NCBI GenBank assembly: GCA_905147135.1
Contig: LR990060.1
Location: 2,000,001 to 2,064,000, forward strand
Direction of reading: 5' to 3'
Length of the DNA: 64,000 nucleotides
Origin: Blastobasis lacticolella
Taxonomy: Eukaryota > Arthropoda > Insecta > Lepidoptera > Blastobasidae
Shown: one piece after another, positions 1-10,547 of the stretch
How positions within the stretch are numbered: position 1 is the stretch's first letter
Layout: every line of letters begins with the position of its first letter
Notes under the pieces: model-generated
What the model was told of the DNA's origin: nothing
Databases searched by the model: none
What the model saw: only the letters and a program-made list of their open reading frames with translations
Made by a program: the position numbers and the translations under genes

Positions 1-319
1 TAATTCTTCTTTTATTTTGTTGGTTATAATGCAGGGGTGGTTAGTACGAAAGAAAAAAAAAATGCCCCTACATACCCTTTTTTACTTTGAGTTTGGTAAG
101 TACGATTCTCATACAATACAATAACTTCTATATTACATGGTTTAAGAGGCTGATTTTTTTAAAACATTTTAAGTTTACTATAGTGAACCCATTTTTATTC
201 ATTTCGTTGCTGGCGATTCTTGGTTTTTTGTCTATGACTTATTAGTCAAGCTATTTGACAAAGTATAGATGGGAGTATAATTTACTGTTAGAAAGCTGTT
301 TATGATTATGCTCACCGTT
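1..319. other. Intergenic spacer, nothing recognised
   Basis: AT-rich sequence with short A and T runs and no supported ORF, tRNA-like box or terminal repeat. Confidence 0.5.
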
Positions 320-548
320 GGTCATCTTGGCGTTAAGGTCCCGCTTGTGCTCTTGTGCGTGAGGACCATGATCCCAGATTTGGCAAATCAGGTAATTACA
401 TTAGAGCGACCTCCGTGACCCTGTTAACGGGGTAACCTGACCAAATTGGATCATGGTTACATATTTAGTTGCCTGAATGTGTAGGTTTCATCACGGTGTT
501 TTCCCTCACCATTAGTGCATAGGGTAGTGCTCAACTTAATGTGCATTG
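320..548 (-). mobile_element. SINE family 1 copy (tRNA-like head missing)
   Basis: Read on the minus strand it has the family body and tail: a block around 'ccatgatcc' and 'ggcaaatcaggtaatta', then 'cctgaccaaattggatcatg' and the 'tcacggtgttttccctcacc' segment. The same modules recur at about 15 places in the window. The promoter-bearing tRNA-like head, which would lie at the right end, is absent, so this is a 5'-truncated copy. The 78-aa frame opposite is a shadow. Confidence 0.75.
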
Positions 549-1084
549 TGGTATTTACTAAAACGACCGAGATCTGAAAAAAAAAAGAAAAAAAGATCAG
601 ATAACAACTGTTTATTGTAACGTTTGGTGGTAGCGTAACATTTTCTTGTCGAGGGTAAAAATAATAGCTGTGGAATTGGTAGCTTCCGCTCACTTTGAAC
701 CTGTAGACTCTTTTATCAAAAACCTTTGCATTTCCAAGGAAAGATCAAAAACGTAGGTCAGGCATAAGAAACAAAGACCTAGCATAAAATTAACCCTAAT
801 TAAACCTTCAACCCAACCAAAGGCAGCATTATTAAGGGTCCACACAAATTCTTTTGAAATGAAGACTCAAAAACTGATTCGAAAAAAATTAAAAGTTCCA
901 AGCATATTTTCCCCAAGGACACAAGATTTCAACAAAAGATTTTTTCCTTTTCCCCTCTGGAGGGAAGTTGAACTCAAATCAATTTCGCATTTTATTATTG
1001 TCGCTAGAGACTCGAATCGGGTTTTATGACTATTGAGGCCGAAACTTTTATTCACAACATAAAGGGATAAAGGCAGGGGAAAGG
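549..1084. other. Spacer, nothing recognised
   Basis: Poly-A and T-rich stretches. The short minus-strand reading frame at 867-1103 has low-complexity composition and no recognisable domain. Confidence 0.4.
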
Positions 1085-1235
1085 GCAGAGCAGGAGTATG
1101 CATGAAAATATATGTGAATGGAAGAGGCGAGAGAGGTGTGTCAGGATCGTAGCTTGTGGCGATAGTCTCTGCTTACCTCTATGAGATACGGGCGTGAGTG
1201 TATGTGTGTATATGTATGTGTGGGGGATAAACGAG
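1085..1235 (+). mobile_element. 3' end of a 5'-truncated LINE (VCQDRSLW-type C terminus)
   Basis: The plus strand reads roughly EARE-VCQDRSLWR followed by 'gggcgtgagtgtatgtgtgtatatgtatg'-like TATG-rich tail. The same ending (CQDRxxWRS...AYP, then gcgtgagct-tatgtatg) is seen more completely at 61774-61968. The copy is decayed, with a stop inside the peptide. Family assignment is by recall of lepidopteran LINE C termini. Confidence 0.55.
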
Positions 1236-1239
1236 CAGT

Positions 1240-2040
1240 ACCTAAACGTTTTCTTCGTCTTAATTATTATATGTCATATTCGCGTTGGCTTAGTCAATGT
1301 CGAGTGAATTGTTAGTGTGTTATAATATTATTTTAAGAACCTACTTGAACTTATAATTAACAAGTTTAAACATCGTGCAACAGTTCTCACAGTCTCTTGT
1401 CATCGTAGTTCAGGCGTGCATCTTCTTGGCAAGCTCAGACGTGTTCTTCAATCACAGTACACTTTCACATACATTCGAAGTGAATCAAATCCCGAAATAT
1501 GAAACAAATAAATAATCGAGAAACAAATAGTGCGCGATTTACGAAACGTGGCGGATATGAAACGTATTTTATATTTCATTAAATAAACTGTTTTCGTATT
1601 TTCTGTTTTTAACAGCTAGAATAATAATTATATACGTACCTATTTTATAGTTCCAAGTAGATACTAGTAAGGTGCCTCCTGATACAGGCTATGCTTAAAA
1701 GGAGTCTCCAGCAACCATAGATATAAAGTACTGTAATTGAAATAAATTATTTATTTATTTATAATTACTACGCATAGTGTTGATTTTGCCGCGCTGGCTG
1801 GTCACGTCTCCGTCACCAGACGACGCACCTCTGCTGGGCGGCGCAATTCTCATTCCAATAAAAACGACACTATGCTATATAATTATAAGGTTTATTTTAG
1901 GTTTTTTTACTATCCGCCTCTGCCACGCGTCTCCATCGCGTTTTTTCTGTATAAACCGCGACTGAGATGCCACACTGTTGTGGCGAAGGCCTTCTAATTA
2001 CCTACCCTATAATCAACTTACCTACCTACCTTCAATAATT
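1240..2040. other. Spacer, nothing recognised
   Basis: Contains A/T-rich runs and a short open frame (1777-1965) without recognisable features. No terminal repeats or RNA-like boxes were found. Confidence 0.4.
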
Positions 2041-2440
2041 GGATACAAAAATGGCCGAAACCGAATCTAAGATGGCGTCGACACGGCTCTAGCAGTCGTC
2101 TCAATTTCAAAAGTTACGACTCGGGTGGCGGCTTTCTTAAATCATTTCTGATGTCGTTTTCGCGGCTCAATCACTCCTGTGTCTTTGCTCGAGTGGCAGT
2201 ACTGTTTTCTTTTTTAATTAGGGTTCTTTTCGTAGCGGGCTGCGACGAAAATTTTCAATTAAAAAGTTAGCAGTATTGACTTTGGCGCGCTTTTCACAAG
2301 TTCGCTTGGCGTGTACGATCTTTTTGTCAACTTTTTGTTTTTTTTTTGTTTGTGTTCGTTAGCGACAGAGTTCGTACAGCGGTGATAAATATGTCGCATC
2401 GCGCGCGAGGTGAGATGGCTGTGTCACTATTGCGCTTCAA
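2041..2440 (+). promoter_or_regulatory. Possible 5' region and first coding exon of an unidentified gene
   Basis: A CG-containing stretch leads to 'aaatATG' at about 2390, reading MSHRAR before 'gcgag|gtgag', which fits a splice donor. The 60-aa frame starting at 2346 continues through this position. This is only a first-exon pattern: no following exon could be identified, no protein family is recognised, and such a pattern can arise by chance. Confidence 0.2.
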
Positions 2441-2553
2441 GCGCTGTCCTAATTGGCAACGTGCGACCATGATCATGCAACGGGCGGTTTTGATCTCCTA
2501 TTTATTTCATACACATACTTATTGCTAACAGAGTTTCCAATCGCAATAGTGTT

Positions 2554-3080
2554 TATCTCCATCTCTACAATACCTAATCATAAATATACTCTATACATGA
2601 TCTAGAATAAAATAAATAAAACATGTCAACAAAATTTAAAAAAGGAATGTCAAAATACAATAGGCACCTATTTCTAAACGGGATTTCATAACAAATACCT
2701 ACATAAACATTTATTAGCACCAATACCAATATAATGTCAAATTAAAATAAATGTCAGATTTAAATTTAATAATTTGTAGAAGGTTTTGGTCAACGTTTCA
2801 AAATAATGACCCGCTATTATCTCCACAGTACCTAATCATAAATACACATTTCAAACGTTATCAATAGACTAGTGTAAAATAAAACATGTCAACAAAATTT
2901 TAAAAAGAAATGTCAACATACAATAGGCACCCATTCTATGGGGAGTTCATAGCAAATACATATACAAACATTTATTGGCATCAATATAATAATATAATGT
3001 CAAATTAAAATAAATGTTAGTTTAAAAATTAATAATTTATAGAAGATTTTGGTGTCAAAGTTTCGAAATAACGACCCGCT
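2554..3080 (-). repeat. Tandem duplication of a LINE 3' end (two units of about 263 bp)
   Basis: Units at about 2554-2816 and 2817-3080 align along their length: both carry 'acctaatcataaata', 'acatgtcaacaaaatt', 'caataggcacc', 'acatttatt' and 'taatgtcaaattaaaataaa', and both end in the last codons of the RT ORF (Y-F-E-T-L-T). The right unit holds the real stop codon at 3029; the left one is a diverged copy of the 3' UTR plus terminal codons. Confidence 0.8.
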
Positions 3081-5790
3081 ACTATGTTGAAATTGCCTTC
3101 GGTACATGTAAACATGTCTAAACTAGAGTCATAAGCAAGAATACAATTCATGTAGCGAAGGCCCCGAACTAGCGGCGCGTCCCTACCCATGTTAGAGCGT
3201 GCTGCGGACTCTACAAACAGCTTCTGTCTGTGGGCTCGCACCACATGAGACCGGGGAACCGCAAAAGTAACCGATGATAGCATGGGTCCATCACATATAA
3301 TTCCACGGACTAATCGGAACACGTAAATGACCAGTGACACATTTCGTCTAAGTTCGAGTGTGCGGTACTCTACCATTCCTAGGATAAAATTAGTAGGATA
3401 CATGTAGGGGTAAAACCCATAAATTTTCCTATATAGACATCTGAGAAAGGCTTTTTGTACTTTCTCAATCATTAAATTATGACTTACGCTCGTAGGATTC
3501 CACACCACCGCATTGGTTTCTAGTTTGCTCCTGACAAAAGCATTAAATAGTAAACACAATGTGTGTCTACCATTGAATAGTCTTGTTTGTCTTAATACAA
3601 AGCCAAGAGCCTTTCGTGCTGTGTCACATAGCTTCGTGTAATGGTCATGAAAAGTTAGCTTTGTATCAAACCAGGTACCCAGATCCTTCATTGATGTCGT
3701 TCGCGTTAGATTTGTTTCGCCTATTTTGTAATTTGACTCAATGGGGATGCGTGCCCGTGTATACGACATTACTGCACATTTTTCACTATTGAGCCTTAAA
3801 CTGTTACTGTTTCCCCATTCATGGACCCGCTCAATATCCTCCTGTAGACGGTCACAATCAGCAGGGGTTTCTATAGTCAGGGCCAACTTAACGTCGTCAG
3901 CGTATATAAGGCACAAACTATGTTGAACGACTGAAGGCAAGTCATTGATTATTATCAGAAAAAGTAGAGGGCCCAGACAACTTCCCTGACCAACCCCGGA
4001 ATTGACTATATATTGGTCTGATACCATATTCTGAAACTGGACGAACTGCTTTCGATCATTCAGATAGTCGGAGAAGAATAACAGCATTTGTTCGGTAAAA
4101 CCAGCCATTGCTAGTTTACTCAAAATAACATCAGCACTTATTCGATCGAAAGCTTTCTGGAAATCAAAATAGACCACATCCACCTGCTTTTTTGAGTCCA
4201 ACTTTTCCGCAATCAGGCTGGTAATATGAAGGAGATTCGAAGCGGTCGAATGATTCGGCAAAAAACCATGCTGTTCCTCGCAGAACCATGTTCTTAACTG
4301 GCTTTGAATGGATCTATGTAAGACAATCTCAGTAGCCTTAGCAAATACAGATATGACTGCCACTCCTCTGTAGTTGGTTATGTTGGACTTAGGACCAGAC
4401 TTATGGATTGGCAAAACCTTTGACACCTTCCATAATTCTGGGTAAACAGATTGTTTCAGGGCGAGGTTAATAATGTGCACCAGAGGGCCTGCAAATACAT
4501 CCCTACAGTCTCTTGCTATAAATTGTGGTATTCCGTCAGGACCTTGAGTGGATTTCGGTTTTAAATTTTTGAGAGCTAAGTGGACGTCTTTTATGTCAAC
4601 GCTATTGACAGATACGTTTGCGGCATTGGAATTCGAATGATGGGCGCGAGCTGAGGCCGATTCCATGGCTAACTTTACGTTTAATTCTGGGGGTTCAGCC
4701 AAAAATACAGTCTTAAAGAACCGCGCAAAATTGTCTACTACTTCTTTAGCTGTACTAGCCCCAAAAGTTTCAGGATCATTGGATCGCCTGTTTTTGTTAA
4801 CGAAAGACCAGAAATGATAAGGGTCGCACTTAATTTTATTTTCAATGTTCGACATGTAGGCTTCGTAAAGTTTTTGTGACAAATATTTATATTGCTTCCT
4901 GTAATAATAGAAAAATGCATAGTGTAACTGGTTTTTCGTTACTTTATATATTGTATGACCAGTCCGCGTTCAACAGTTTCGAATATAGCTCATTGTAATC
5001 AGCTTTTCTAAAATTACGATACGAAGTTGTCTGTGAACAGGGTTTATTTACTCGCGAGGCGCGGACCTTTATATTTTTAATATTTCTTATAGGAAAAGAT
5101 ATGCCAAGCGGTACGTGATGCTGCTCTGATCTCACGAGACTTTCTTCTGACTCAATCACAGTTGGCAACAATTTGCAAGTTTCAGTGATCACTAAATCCA
5201 AAATACGGCTCAAAGCGTTGACGACAGTATTGTGTTGACTAAGTCCGTTTATCGATAAAAACAATTCGTAGTCTTCACGTATCGTCTGTGTAGCGGAATA
5301 TAGATTAAAGTCACCTATTAGTAAAAGTGAACTTTTATGCGTAGATAGAAGAGAAGTGATGCAGTTGAAAATCGATTGATATCTATAATCTGGAACCTTC
5401 GGGGGTAGGTATACAATACAACAAATGAACCTAGCGCTACCTTTTTGGATTAAACCAGCGACTATTTCATCGTCCGGTCCGCTATCGCATAAACTTAAAC
5501 GCTGTACTTGATATGGCTGTCGGACCGCCAGCAATACTCCTCCCCCTCTACCACCTGGTCGGTCCCGTCGTAGAACGGAAAATTGTGGTGGAAATAATTC
5601 GGAATCTTGTACACTCGGGTTTCTGTGAGTCCTAATATGTTACTATGAAGCCCAAGTAAAATATTTTTTAAAGATTTAGTTTGAGATTTCAGTCCTCGAA
5701 CGTTCTGGTAGAGTACAGTTACCCTTTCGCCTTTTTTCAGTGCGTTAGGGACATCTGCTTTCGCGGTTGTCCGCAGACTCTGGGCAGAAC
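3029..5790 (-). pseudogene. LINE ORF2: endonuclease plus reverse transcriptase, frameshifted
   Basis: Read 5' to 3' on the minus strand: an endonuclease start with QNVRGL and LTET motifs near 5650-5700; a frame change near 5610; the rest of the endonuclease in the 4944-5534 frame (LLLIGDFNL, LDLVIT, an HHVPL end motif); another frame change near 4945, probably with sequence missing; then a long RT frame of at least 617 aa (open from about 4957) with FDFQKAFD (residues 239-246), GVGQGS (296-301) and YADD (327-330). The RT catalytic aspartates are present, so the RT segment itself looks intact. As a whole the ORF cannot yield one protein without frameshifting. Confidence 0.85.
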
Positions 5791-5792
5791 CG

Positions 5793-6842
5793 TTAGTGAC
5801 GAAAAAATGTTTCCCGTGTATATCTCTCTCTTTTCGCTATCATTGTAGATAAATCCCGCATAACAACATTCATGCCCAATTGATTAAGAGACCAATCGTA
5901 TCTTCTAAACATTGACACATCATAACGTAAGTTTAGGTTTGAATCTAAGAAATAAGCATAGGTATTCGCTAATGAATCCCGATAAAGTAAATCGTTAAAT
6001 AGTTCAATGCGTTTGTTAAATAGCTCTACAAATGGCCCGTATTTGTAAGTAGGTATGCAAAAAATTATGTTAGTGTATTTAATCGGCATCAGAGTTTCCC
6101 TAATGAATTGTATCAGTGCGTTGTAGTTTGAGGTCGTCTCGAAGTCTTTTTCACCCATCATAATCACACAATAGTCTTCCGAAGTGAAATTCTTCAGCTT
6201 CATGTCTATGTCTGCTAGAAGTTGTTGTATGCCTCGGTTTGGTAATCTATAGTGACACAACTCATAGTTCCAAAATTCAGTTCTCTCCACCGCTGATAAA
6301 ATGTTGTTTGACTTGCTTGCACTTAAAAAACAAATTTTGTTTCTTTTGATTAGTTGTTCCTCATTATTTTCAATTGAAGACGGCAGAGTGTTATGTTGTG
6401 CCGGCACAGATAATTGAAGAGATTTCGTCTCACTCTCTTGCTCCATATTTATTGATTGGTCGAACGATGTTTCAAAAGTTGGATTAGGCATAGTTTTATT
6501 CTTCTTTTTACGATATTTCTTGACTTTAGTTGAAGATTTCGTGCATAATTTAGACAAATAGTCAATCTTCCTTAAATACATTTTTAGCTCATCTCTCAGC
6601 TTACAATTTTCAGACAACATATTCACTATTTCCTGTTCTGCCGAAGCCAGGGAAACTTTTAGAGAAGAGACTTCATCTTTCAGATCTTCCATTTCATTAC
6701 TCAATGCCACATTATTCAACTCTGGGCAGCTTCTTCTCAGGTTCGTCATACGGGATCCAGATAAGCATTCCTCTTCATTTTCAGTTTCAGAGTCCATCGA
6801 ACTTGCCAAGGAATCGAAAGAGTTCTTTGTGGAGACGTTCAC
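5793..6842 (-). CDS. LINE ORF1 protein: coiled coil plus SGNH-hydrolase-like domain
   Basis: A 349-aa open frame. Residues 51-100 form a heptad-rich coiled coil, followed by a basic patch (107-116, KKYRKKKNK). Residues about 168-335 resemble the SGNH/esterase fold found in ORF1 of CR1-type LINEs: a beta strand 'ICFLSAS' where GDS is expected, 'MMGEKDF' (228-234) where GTNDI-like sequence is expected, and 'YDWSLNQLG' (315-323) where a DxxHLNxxG block is expected. The nucleophile and histidine positions appear substituted, so catalytic activity is doubtful; an RNA-binding or chaperone role with ORF2 is inferred. The ORF is uninterrupted, unlike ORF2. Confidence 0.65.
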   Translation of the reverse strand: MNVSTKNSFDSLASSMDSETENEEECLSGSRMTNLRRSCPELNNVALSNEMEDLKDEVSSLKVSLASAEQEIVNMLSENCKLRDELKMYLRKIDYLSKLCTKSSTKVKKYRKKKNKTMPNPTFETSFDQSINMEQESETKSLQLSVPAQHNTLPSSIENNEEQLIKRNKICFLSASKSNNILSAVERTEFWNYELCHYRLPNRGIQQLLADIDMKLKNFTSEDYCVIMMGEKDFETTSNYNALIQFIRETLMPIKYTNIIFCIPTYKYGPFVELFNKRIELFNDLLYRDSLANTYAYFLDSNLNLRYDVSMFRRYDWSLNQLGMNVVMRDLSTMIAKRERYTRETFFRH

Positions 6843-7164
6843 TATAACTTTTTTTTTACGATAAGTTATTACTATTGGTCAGGCGACGTCCGTCGTTCGA
6901 CCGTAGTTGGTCGCACGACCATTGCCAATGAGGACAGCGCCTGCGTTTACAAGCAGGGGCAGAAGTGACAAATTTTCAGAATGGCGGGTACCTCACACGG
7001 ATTAGACGTTAGATGCGAAATCTGTAGCTTTCATTCTCCTTATGCTACAGTACTGTGTTCAAGTTCTGTGGCCCCAAGTTGAACAATGTCAGTCTTCCCC
7101 CATGGGTAAAAGGCGTCATGGTATAGTTGTGTATGTATTTATGTATCGTTCATTCGTTTCAGTG

Positions 7165-7335
7165 GAGATTATTAGGCCTTATAACAATCTTTTTTAAGAG
7201 TGGTAGGGCATAGCGGGGTATCTCGTTCGAATTGGAGCCGCCCGACTGGGGAAGTACCTCCACCTTACAGAATATCGCAGCTAAATAATACTCTTTTAAA
7301 TAGTATTGTGTTTCCGCCGGTGTGTAAGGTTTCCA
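7165..7335 (+). repeat. Dispersed repeat module (GGCATAGCGGGG type)
   Basis: 'ggtagggcatagcgggg' through 'tggagccgcccgactgggga' to 'cttttaaatagta' recurs at 62228-62330 and, inverted and decayed, near 14155-14205. It is probably a LINE 3' segment fused to the LINE tail that follows. The 198-aa frame across it is not a gene. Confidence 0.6.
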
Positions 7336-7339
7336 GTGC

Positions 7340-7545
7340 TCCATGGGGTGGGGATTTGGGGAACCGTGGCTTTGGCAGTGGAGTGGCTTTTGCCTTTTTG
7401 CTGCCAAAGCAACGTGTTATAGAGGTGGGCAACGCATTGGCGATACTCTTGGTGTTGCTAATGTCTATAGGCAGTGGTGACTACTTCCCATCAGATGGCC
7501 CGCTTGCCTGTTTGCCTACCGTATGTCATAAAAAAAAAAACTTTT
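7340..7545 (+). mobile_element. LINE 3' tail, family T1, with A-rich end
   Basis: 'gcaacgcattggcgatactcttggtgttgctaatg' type sequence, then 'gatggcccgcttgcctgtttg' and a run of A at 7530-7540. Closely related tails occur at 43565-43750, 45435-45625, 46811-46982 and 62325-62447 on the plus strand, and 10749-10926 on the minus strand. It is the 3' UTR and last codons of a LINE, 5'-truncated. Confidence 0.7.
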
Positions 7546-7797
7546 GGACAACCTCAGCAGCACGCGATCCGCCTGCTGAAAGACGGTCGAGGCTCTGGCG
7601 ATATGACTTTTTACCCGACTGTGCGACGCAAAGGAGGGTAAAGTGTTCATTATATGTATGTATTATGATATTATTATATGCAGTCGAAGTTTTTAGTTTT
7701 TGTACTACTTTTTTATTCTCGACGGGTTGTATGTGTCAGGCGGCAGGCGCCGCACGTATAAAGCCAAAATTATCACAAACTTTCAAGGATTCATAGA

Positions 7798-7890
7798 AAA
7801 CCGCTTTCAGTAAATATGAAAGCGGTTTCCTAGCTAATCCGGCTTTACCGGTATCCGCGTAGCCGGGATTTATCGCTAGGATGATTATTC
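7798..7890. repeat. Nested palindrome (two adjacent hairpins)
   Basis: A perfect 12-bp stem 'aaaccgctttca' (7798-7809) pairs with 7817-7828 across a 7-nt loop. Directly after it 'tcctagc' pairs with 'gctagga' near 7873-7879, enclosing 'atccggct'/'agccgggat'. This looks like the core of a small foldback element, but outer ends and a target duplication were not found. Confidence 0.65.
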
Positions 7891-8377
7891 ATTCGCTTCG
7901 GATGTTCGCGATATGTTGAAAAATCTTATTAGGTAGTGTAAGGCGACTGTGAGGTGAACTCTATGTCGTTTTCTTTTCATTTCGTTTATATGTCTTTTAC
8001 GAAAAATAGTTAGGAATGTACAGAGTGCGCGCGAGTTCATGTCCATCGACGTCCATCTAACTCGAACGGATTATCGCCTTATCGCTCGTTCAAACCGCAA
8101 ACGAGATGTCGGTGTATCGGTCGAGCCCTAAATAATGTGAATTATTTAACCGGTTGTGCCCGATGGACATGAACTCGCGCGCGCAGGTATGTTTAAAGCG
8201 GACGGTGAATGCCTGACGCACTTGAGATTTGCAGATGACATGGTTATAGGGGTGTAGTGTCTGGATGCTGGCCGATCTAGCATCAGCATCGTAGCGGATA
8301 CGTCTCGGTATGAATGTAGACAAAACAAAAGTCATGATCAATGACCAAATCGATAAGCAACCTGTCCATGTCTGTTG

Positions 8378-8660
8378 ACGACCTGAGTGGATCAGTGGTC
8401 AACATGCCGGTCTGCCACGCAAGAGGTCCCGGGTTCGATTCCCGGCCGGGCAGAAATTTAAATTATGAATTTTAATTTCTGTTACGGGTCTGGGTGTTCT
8501 ATTTATAATAAGTATGTATTTTATTTAAAGTATTTAAGTAGTATATCAGTTATCTAGCACCCATAGGACAAGCTTTGCTTAGTTTGGAGCTAGATGGCGC
8601 TGTGTGAATTTGTCCACGATTATTTATTTTATTTATTTATACCGTAAATAGCCTTTACCT
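8378..8660 (+). mobile_element. SINE family 2, tRNA-Gly-like head, complete copy
   Basis: The head contains 'agtggtcaacatgcc' (A-box region), 'ctgccacgc' as in tRNA-Gly(GCC), and 'gggttcgattcccggcc' (B box). The body has 'aattatgaattttaatttct' and ends with 'gctagatggcgctgtgtgaa' and a TTTA-rich tail. Related copies are at 11327-11560 and 44870-45075. The internal boxes would be the Pol III promoter. It is not a functional tRNA because the acceptor ends do not pair. Confidence 0.85.
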
Positions 8661-8814
8661 TGAAATTGTTCTGAAATAATTGAGTAGTGGAATAGTTGAG
8701 TTGTAATATTATAAACGATCAATAAAGAAATTGTATTTGTAATTGAAACACATACTTGGGACAAACCTTGCAGTTAGGTGGAGGCAATTTTGAGAGAGGC
8801 CAAGAGGCCGTCTG

Positions 8815-8985
8815 AATGTGTAACCATGACCCAATCTGGTCAATTTCCTCTGTTAACAGGGTCACGGAGGTCAGATGGCAGTCGCTCCACTTTAATTAGC
8901 TGATCTGCCAAATCCTGAATTATGGTCAAGGCGGACACCGAGCCTTCCTACGCGGGTGCACAACCGGGACATTAACCCCAAGATG
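8815..8985 (+). mobile_element. SINE family 1 copy, 3' part
   Basis: Carries 'tgaatgtgtaaccatgaccc', 'gggtcacggaggtcagatgg', 'cagtcgctccac' and 'gggacattaaccccaagatga', the family's 3' half in plus orientation. The tRNA-like head is missing. Confidence 0.75.
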
Positions 8986-8989
8986 ATTA

Positions 8990-9640
8990 CTTTTTATTTC
9001 AACATGGCAGTTATTACCAATGGCAAAATTTTAATAAGCGTCAAACGCAGTCGAAGACAATCATAAAATGTCAAACAACAATATTAGGAGTTATTCGTCC
9101 GTGTATTTTGTCAGTGATATTTTTATCTTACGTATAGAGGCCTCTCTATCGTTACATATTTCTTTTCCTGTATTTCGTATGAAAACCATAGACAATACCA
9201 CGGACGGACTCCCAAAAATATAGTCACGATCGAAGTCCACGTGACCTTCATTACAATGTTCTACTCATCAAACAAAAACACAACCAGCAAACCAATTAGC
9301 TTTCACATCTGACTTTCCAACTCTTCACACCGATCTCCCAAAAGTATACCCCTTAGCACACCTTCTTCAAACCATTATCATTTGCCGAATCCAGCCCGGC
9401 TCCACCAATCATGTTAGAGCGCACTCCGAATATGTGACGTCACAAGACTCCTGGGACCTCGCCCCGGTAACCCGGGGACTGTCGCCACTTTGTACAATTT
9501 ACACGAATTTACGACACTTTTGTACCGAGTGCAGTGTTGTAACAGAGTTGCTACAACATACTGGTGTATATTCTTGATGGTGTCTCTAATGGCACAGTTT
9601 CGTTTTGTATTAGCTTGGATAGGTTGTGTGGTTTAACACG
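8990..9640. other. Spacer, nothing recognised
   Basis: No long ORF, tRNA-like box or repeat recognised elsewhere in the window. Confidence 0.35.
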
Positions 9641-9839
9641 TTTTTTGAGGAATTTCTTGATCATGGAATTGGTTGTTGGCCTTGTGGTCTGGAGTCCACC
9701 TCGACCATGATCCAGGATATGGGAGATCAGGTAATGACAGTGGAGCGACTGCCATCTGATCTCCGTGACCTGGGAGCCTGATCAGATTGAATTATCGTTA
9801 CACATTCAGTCGCCGAGTCGCCTGTGTGTACACACAGAT

Positions 9840-10000
9840 GTATACAATACAATACAATACAAAACTCTTTATTGCACACCAGAGAACACAAGTACAGATA
9901 CAAAAAAATATGGTAGGTAGTACAAAGGGCGGTCCTATCACTAATGTGATCTCTTCCAGACAACTTTTGTATAATGGTGAGTGTTCTGCGAAAGCAGTTG
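9840..10000 (-). mobile_element. LINE 3' tail of RTE-like type with (ATACA)n end
   Basis: On the minus strand: 'gtctggaagagatcac', 'gataggaccgcc', then 'tgtgcaataaagagttttgt' and an ATTGT microsatellite at 9842-9860. The hairpin-like GTCTGGAAGAGATC...GATAAGACCGCC followed by AATAAAG is a common lepidopteran LINE ending and recurs at 13390-13500. Confidence 0.65.
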
Positions 10001-10044
10001 ATCTGGTGCATACAGCACAAATTCGCCATCGCACCACCCACCGT

Positions 10045-10356
10045 GTTACATAACGTAAACCCTCTAGTTGTGTCCACGCGAAGATTTGAAAGAACGTTTC
10101 TCGCTCGTATGATTCGGATGTGGAATGAGCTCCCAGTCACAGTGTAGAGGTGAATGTAGAGGCCCAGTCTCCAGAAGCCGCTCTACAACAGTATTTCCTT
10201 TGGACTATGACATGGGATCGTTCAAGAGGTATATTAGAGGTCTCCTTAGAGGCGGGCAACGCATTGGTAGCGCCCCTGGTGTTGCTGATGTCCATAGGCG
10301 GCGGTGACCACGCACCATCAGGTGGCCTGTTTGTCTGACACATTACATAAAAAAAT
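10045..10356 (+). mobile_element. LINE C terminus and 3' tail, family T1
   Basis: The plus strand reads RRFERTFLARMIRMWNELP, then, after a local insertion of about 45 bp, DYDMGSFKRYIRGLLRGGQ and ADVHRRR-stop, followed by the tail 'gtggcctgtttgtctgacac' and an A run. RxxRMWNELP...SFKR is the usual C-terminal end of lepidopteran LINE reverse transcriptases. It is 5'-truncated and decayed, not coding for a protein. Confidence 0.7.
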
Positions 10357-10547
10357 GTGCAGGGTTCATCACGATGTTTTCCCTCACCGCAAGAGCATTA
10401 GTTAGCATTCAGCAAATGCACGTAACTCAAAAATAGTTATTGGTACATGGCGGCAGGGGGATTCGAAACCCGGTACCTCTGGCTTACGAGTCGGATATCT
10501 TAACCACTCGCCCGTCGACGCTCCTGCAAACAGAGGTTGGTCATCGT

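Larger units (their letters stand above)
2554..6960 (-). mobile_element. APE-type LINE (non-LTR retrotransposon), inactivated
   Basis: Minus-strand element with ORF1 (5793-6842) and ORF2 (about 3029-5790) encoding an AP-like endonuclease followed by a reverse transcriptase, then a 3' UTR present in two tandem copies. The 5' limit beyond ORF1 is a guess (6850-7000) and no target-site duplication was found. ORF2 is interrupted by at least two frame changes. The domain order, GDFN-type endonuclease and YADD-type RT without visible RNase H fit the CR1/jockey group; the exact clade is not resolved. Confidence 0.8.
9650..10545 (-). mobile_element. SINE family 1 copy split by LINE insertions
   Basis: The minus-strand SINE 3' half (9650-9825, ending 'acacattcagtcgcc') resumes at 10357 ('atgtgcagggttcatcacga') and runs to the tRNA-like head at about 10470-10540, where the reverse complement shows 'gagtggttaagatatccgac' and 'gggtttcgaatcc'. 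The 530 bp between are LINE 3' ends. So the SINE is older than the LINE insertions. Confidence 0.75.

Noticed and set aside
7200..7796. 198-aa plus-strand ORF
   Set aside because: Runs through a dispersed module and a LINE tail in a frame not shared with other copies.
8378..8452. tRNA-Gly gene
   Set aside because: B box and part of the anticodon arm match, but acceptor ends do not pair and the copy continues into a repeated SINE body found elsewhere.
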